Assembly: GCA_032622095.1 (NCBI GenBank)
Contig: CP136061.1
Span: 620,001 to 684,000 of the forward strand
DNA length: 64,000 bases
Direction of reading: 5' to 3'
From: Siphonodentalium dalli
Lineage: Eukaryota > Mollusca > Scaphopoda > Gadilida > Siphonodentaliidae
Shown here piece by piece: positions 59,501-64,000 of the stretch (its first letter is position 1; each line of letters opens with the position of its first letter). The notes under the pieces were generated by a model that worked only from the letters and a program-made list of their open reading frames with translations, was not told the DNA's origin and ran no database searches. The position numbers and the translations under genes were made by a program.

Positions 59501-61600
59501 TCTGCTTGGATCTGTACGGTGAGACGATTGATGGACGCCACCAGGACTGTTCTTCTGATCATGGTCAAGAAGTGTGGGTATATTATGCATTATGGTCTTC
59601 TACGCCTTAGCAGAAAGGCATCCGTCAAATGTTAGGCTTTCAACATTCGAAGCCATATACAGCAGTTGTCCGGCTATGTCAGTACGTGAATATGTGAATT
59701 GATGAACCATATATTGAGAAGTGGCTGGATGGGAAGATCACCAGATGTACAGTTTGTTATCCACATTAGATAACCAAATCTGAAAAATACGCAGATAGAG
59801 AGATCCTTCTGAAAGCTAGTATGCGCATCAACCGCATACCTTTGTAGTTTATCACGCAAGATGACGCTCAGATCCCATATGTAGCATCTGAATTATACCA
59901 TAAGCTACCACGAATGAAGCTCGCCAAGAATAAGGATAAGAATTCCCAGCTTTCGAGACAAACACGTGAGCTTGACACCGGCATATGTGTTGTTTGAAAC
60001 ATTCCGATTAGTGGGACCCTTCTACCAAGAAGTGTAGAAAACTGTGTTGGAGTGAGCGAGATAGATTAATGTGACGAGACGGATGCTGATCCAGATAATG
60101 CTGAAAGTGGCAAATCAGAATAAGCTCAGGTACTGTTGTTTTGATTCTTGGAAGTCATAATATGACTATTCGGTGCACCCATATACGGTTACGGCCATTA
60201 TGGGCGCTTAGTGGAGAATGGATTTCTAAATGCCACATCGCGATTATTGTGGGTTTTCATCCTTCCAGAAGGCGACGACCTATGTTGGAACTAATAGATG
60301 GCTTATGTACCGTTTCGTCCAATGCATACATATTGATATTATGACAAAAAGTTGAAATTAGTATGTGACAATTTCGACTTCTTTTCAATTTCTGGCCGCC
60401 AGTTTGGCAGTCATCTTGATTGTGAGAGTTGGCCAAACTCAAATGAATACTTCATATCAATGTTCCATATGAATACTTCATATCAATGTTCCATATGGGT
60501 AGAATTCGCGTAACAATAATGCACATAGTAAGAAAGTAAAGGAATGTAAGCTTGTTTTCAAAGTTCGGATGCCATTTTGGCCGCCATCTTCGATTTGGAA
60601 AACAATTTCCTTCATCAAATGCAAGGTAATTACTTCACCTCAGTATTTACAACTTAACTGTCAGCATGTGTGGAGTTTTCTCGGCAATAATGCCAAATGA
60701 TGTGAACATGAGGGAATTTCGGTGATTTTTCAAAATTTGTCGGCCATTGTGGGCGCCATTTTGGATTTGGGACACTTTTATTTGGATGCAATATAAGGAC
60801 AGTTATTCGACTAAGTGTTCCCAACTCACAATAGGAAGCAGGTGTGGAGTTGTCGTGACAATAACTTTCACTGATGTTAAAATCAGCGATTTTTCTATTT
60901 CTGGTGGCCATTTTGGCCGCCATCTTGGATTTGGGTGAATATTCCTCAACTCAGGTATAAGAGGAATCCTAGCCCGAGTATCTCCTGCACATATATAATC
61001 ATGGCTGGAGTAATAATAGCAATAACACTCATTGATTCGAAACAGACATTGCGTTATTAGCGTCGTTTTGGCTTTGACCGGATTATACCGGCATTTGGGA
61101 AAACGTGATATCGGACAAAAATATCCGTCAAGGAATATATATTATGGTCCCCGTGTGTTCGCCAATGACCCTTCTAGACGATAAATGTATAAAATCGCGT
61201 CAAGGTGCCAATATTTTCCCACAGAGACAAACGAAAGGTGGTGAAATGTCCGAAAAATAGCAAATTTTCACATTTCGGCGGCCATCTTGGCCGCCATATT
61301 GGATTTTTGTGTCGGATTTTTGGCTAATTTGTAAGGGTTGTATATTACCATAACGAATCGAACGGAAAACAAGACCGCATGTGACATCATCTTTACTATA
61401 ACGGCGATCAAAGAGACCTGGTGCATATAAAAAAAATGGCCGCCATGATGGACGCCATCTTGTCTGGAGTCTCTGCGGCCACTTTTTTTTCTTGTTAACA
61501 AGTGAAAAAAATTAGAGACCTTAAGGAAGAAAATTAGTGGGGTGAAGTTAAGTCCTGGGGGGGGGGGGGGTGCAGAGGTCTACCAATATCTCCTGGACTA
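56533..61600. mobile_element. Fold-back element 2 (5.1 kb)
   Basis: The left end TAGTCCAGGAGATATTGGTA and right end TACCAATATCTCCTGGACTA are exact inverted copies; TTA flanks both (56530-56532, 61601-61603), a likely 3-bp duplication. The arms match over the outer ~1.05 kb with few changes, including a long C-run (about 56562) paired with a G-run (about 61556). They continue with lower identity to near 58700 and 59390. They contain repeated 'AAGATGGCGGCCA' motifs. A conserved patch 'CPQTSTA' appears in both inner arms (58.6 and 59.5 kb), suggesting a decayed gene. No transposase was identified. Confidence 0.85.
58507..59610. pseudogene. Possible decayed gene at the heart of fold-back 2
   Basis: A minus-strand frame (58507-58731) and a plus-strand frame (59383-59610) in the inverted inner arms share 'HCHGACPQTSTASIV' versus 'HDHDTCPQTSTACIV', then 'ETTAGRH' versus 'ETIDGRH'. 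Shared residues across diverged copies hint at past coding constraint. The family is not recognised and no intact reading frame remains. Confidence 0.35.
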
Positions 61601-61617
61601 TTAAGCAGTGTTGTTAG

Positions 61618-62465
61618 AGCTCAACTTTACATTGTAAAGTTTGAGCTATTGCCATGGCTTGGCATCCATCATTCGTGTGTGTGTGTGCATGTGTGAGGCA
61701 TCAACAATACAGGCTACAGGTCGTACTTTTGGACGGATCATTATGAAATTTGTCATAACTGTTGACATTGATATTTAGATGGGAACGAGTCATTTTGGGG
61801 TCATTCGGGAAAAAAACATGGCTGCCAGTGGCCAACTTGGATTTCTAAATTCAATCCATTAGCACGGGCTACAGGCCATACTATTTGTCTGATCATCTTG
61901 AAATTTGTCATGGATGTTAATATTGAGATGTAGATTGGAGCGAGTCATTTTGGTGTCATTATGGCCAAAAAACATAGCCGCCAGCAACCATCTTGGATTT
62001 TACTCTTTGCATGACTAAATCCTTTGGCATGGGCTACAGGTCGTACCTTTAGTCAGATCATCATGAAATTTGTCACAGATGTTGACAATGAGATGTAGAT
62101 GTGAATGATTCATTTTGGGGTCATTCGACCAAAAAACATGGCCACCAGCAGCCATCTTGGTTTTTACTCTTTACATGACTAAATACTTTGGCACAGGCTA
62201 CAGGTCATACATTTGATCTGATCATTATCAAATTTGTTGTGGCTGTTGACATTTATATGTAGATGGGAACGAGTCGTTTTGGGGTCATTCGGCAAAAAAA
62301 GTTGGCCTCCAGTGGTCATCTTGGATTTCAAAATTCAATCCATTAGCATGGGTTACAGGCCATACTGTTTGTCTGATCATAATGAAATTTGTCATGGATG
62401 TTAATATTGAGATGTAGATGTGGTCATTCGGCCGCCAGCAGCCATGTTGGATTTTACTCTTTGCA
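61618..62465 (+). repeat. Truncated GTTGAGCT-family element
   Basis: It begins GAGCTCAACTTTACATTGTA with a (GT)n tract and about five diverged 165-bp units. It breaks off in a G-run at 62469 without the usual GTGTCATTGACACTTTC end. Confidence 0.8.
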
Positions 62466-63298
62466 TCAGGGGGGGGTCGGAAATTTTTTCCAGGCACGTA
62501 TGATGGGGTGGGTGGGTGTCTCTTGGGTCCAAAAAGCAGTTTTTTCCATATGCCAATTTTTTTTTCCATTCCTGCTATTGAGTCTTATTTTGATGTGTTT
62601 TGAACAGAAACGGGTCATATATAGTTAATTGTAATGCTATGCTACATATAGAGGTTATCAGAAGTTGGATCAGTTGCACAATCGCCAACAATAACCCAAA
62701 TTCAACTTGATAGAACTAGAAACTGCGCTATTGGAAAAATAAAATTTAATCAGGATTCCATCTACTGATACAACAAAATAAGAATGACTATGCAGAACTC
62801 AGCTGAAATAAGTAATAAAATGAAAGCACACTTGACCATATGTGACATGGAAATAAAGATATAATAAATAATGGAATAAAATAGACTTTTGACAACGTAA
62901 AACATAAAATCTTAACAAATAAATTGAAGGCCAGCCAGGCCAGCTTGAACAATTTCACATTGTTTTCCATGTTAATGTGGATCAGCTTGTAATGTTAATC
63001 ACAGTAATGAAGATTTTATCGTCACTGATATCGTGAGCAAAAAAAGAAGTGAAATTGGGCTATCCATCCATATTATTCCCAATTATTACGAAGCCTATTA
63101 CTTCAGGCAGTGGCTACCAGCCTGCCATTACACGCTATAACATGTTTCCTCAGTTCTGGTTTCTGAGATGCCCCAAGAAGAGTAGCGCGGTTATATCATG
63201 GTTATGTTTGGTATTAGCATTATTCTTCAAACTGGGATGAACTGGGATGAACAGTTGTATTTCCACATGTTTTGATAAACAATTTGATTCCAGCAATA
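62466..63298. other. Unassigned sequence
   Basis: A G-rich start (GGGTGGGTGGGTGTC, about 62504) resembles the window's last 160 bp in the opposite sense of neighbouring poly-T/A tracts. The rest is AT-rich with no supported exon. Confidence 0.45.
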
Positions 63299-63511
63299 CA
63301 GTAATGCCCTAATTAAACGACTCCATAACCACAGCAGAATAATGAGTAATTTTTCACAATTTAGTCGGAAATATGGCTTGTTGTCATTCATTGGAAAGCT
63401 CTCACCGAGAGCTTTCCGATGAATGACAACAAGCCATATTTCCGACTAAATCCTGAAAAATTACCTATTATTCTGCTGTGTTTATGGAGTCGATTAATTA
63501 GGGCATTACTG
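63299..63511. mobile_element. 213-bp near-perfect hairpin MITE (TA target)
   Basis: Starts CAGTAATGCCCTAATTAA and ends TTAATTAGGGCATTACTG, flanked by TA on each side. Arms of about 105 nt pair almost completely around a 3-nt loop near 63405. The CAGT start and TA target fit the Tc1/mariner type. Its outer 25 bp resemble the ends of the 27-kb element (CTAATTAATCGAC shared). Confidence 0.92.
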
Positions 63512-64000
63512 TATATCACATAGCAAATATCAAAATATCAAATAATCTGAAATTTGTTGTACCGGTACCATGTATTATGTAGAATACTCAAATGTGATTA
63601 TGTGACTAGATCATGTGACTATATATTATGAAAATGAATGTTAATAAACACTTTGGCACTCTGTCTATATATCCCTTGAAATGTGATTATGTTGACACAT
63701 TTCTTGATTAATGACACTTATATAATAAATTCAAATAGTATCGTTATCTCATTATGCACTGTTCTATTCAAATATCGCGCAATAAATTATGATAATGCAG
63801 GATAATCAGCTATTTGGTTGCTCAATTGATAATTTTCTCAAATTTAGGGGGGTGGGTGTCCAAAACTGACCGGAAAAAAACTTCCTGAAACGGAAAAAAA
63901 AAGGGTGGGTGTCCAAAATTGCCTGGAAAAAAAGACCGGAAACGGAAGAAATTGGGTGGGTGGGTGGTCCGAGGCCGGAAAAAATAAAAATCATCATACG
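63512..64000. other. AT-rich tail with short G/A-rich duplication
   Basis: No gene. Near 63846-63965, GGGTGGGTGTCCAAAA recurs twice with CCGGAAA/GGAAAAAAA tracts between, a small tandem duplication cut by the window end. Confidence 0.5.

Overview
The window looks like a piece of a mollusc, probably bivalve, nuclear genome. This rests on several things: very low coding density, small symmetric phase-1 exons separated by kilobase introns, and many lophotrochozoan-style dispersed repeats (arrays built on 'GTTGAGCTATTGCCATGG', 'GTTATGGCCCTTTTT' and 'CTCACCTGAGAC'). There are no bacterial operons, rRNA, tRNA or CRISPR. The species assignment is inference.

One host gene on the + strand appears to run through the window. 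I support six internal exons, at 2396, 6030, 11166, 11787, 18713 and 56215. Each is 135 or 138 bp, bounded by AG/GT, and phase 1 at both ends. Each encodes one six-cysteine EB/EGF-like module ending in a YW[DT]-type motif. Because the exons are symmetric they can be joined in frame in any combination, so the gene is a tandem-module extracellular protein whose first and last exons lie outside the window. Just after the first exon are two decaying tandem copies of that exon. A second host-type signal is a truncated THAP zinc-finger exon on the - strand near 50.1 kb.

Nearly everything else is mobile or repetitive DNA inside the introns. Five non-autonomous hAT-type elements (0.73-1.36 kb) each have an exact 8-bp target duplication, and at least four have their own short motif repeated near the ends. 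Two large fold-back elements of about 5.9 kb (12.57-18.51) and 5.1 kb (56.53-61.60) have kilobase inverted arms. The first carries, in both arms, broken copies of a gene with FEN1/XPG-like nuclease motifs. A 213-bp hairpin element lies at 63.3 kb, and a piggyBac-like element of about 1.6 kb at 46.8 kb.

The region 19.5-46.8 kb is the most unusual. Matching inverted ends, each next to a 21-bp-period minisatellite, bracket 27.2 kb that includes a satellite array of a 1.57-kb monomer (about 17.7 kb, interrupted by a 2.7-kb insertion). These ends share sequence with the 213-bp hairpin element, which suggests one transposon family spanning very small to very large sizes. A short motif, AACGCTCTTTATT, recurs in the satellite and on both sides of it, and overlaps the stop codon of the THAP reading frame.

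Layout: 0-2.2 kb tandem repeats; 2.4-12 kb first four module exons with intronic transposons; 12.6-18.5 fold-back element; 18.7 fifth exon; 19.5-46.8 giant inverted-end region; 46.8-50.6 piggyBac-like element and THAP exon; 50.9-55.7 a 164-bp-period array; 56.2 sixth exon; 56.5-61.6 second fold-back; 61.6-64 repeat remnants.
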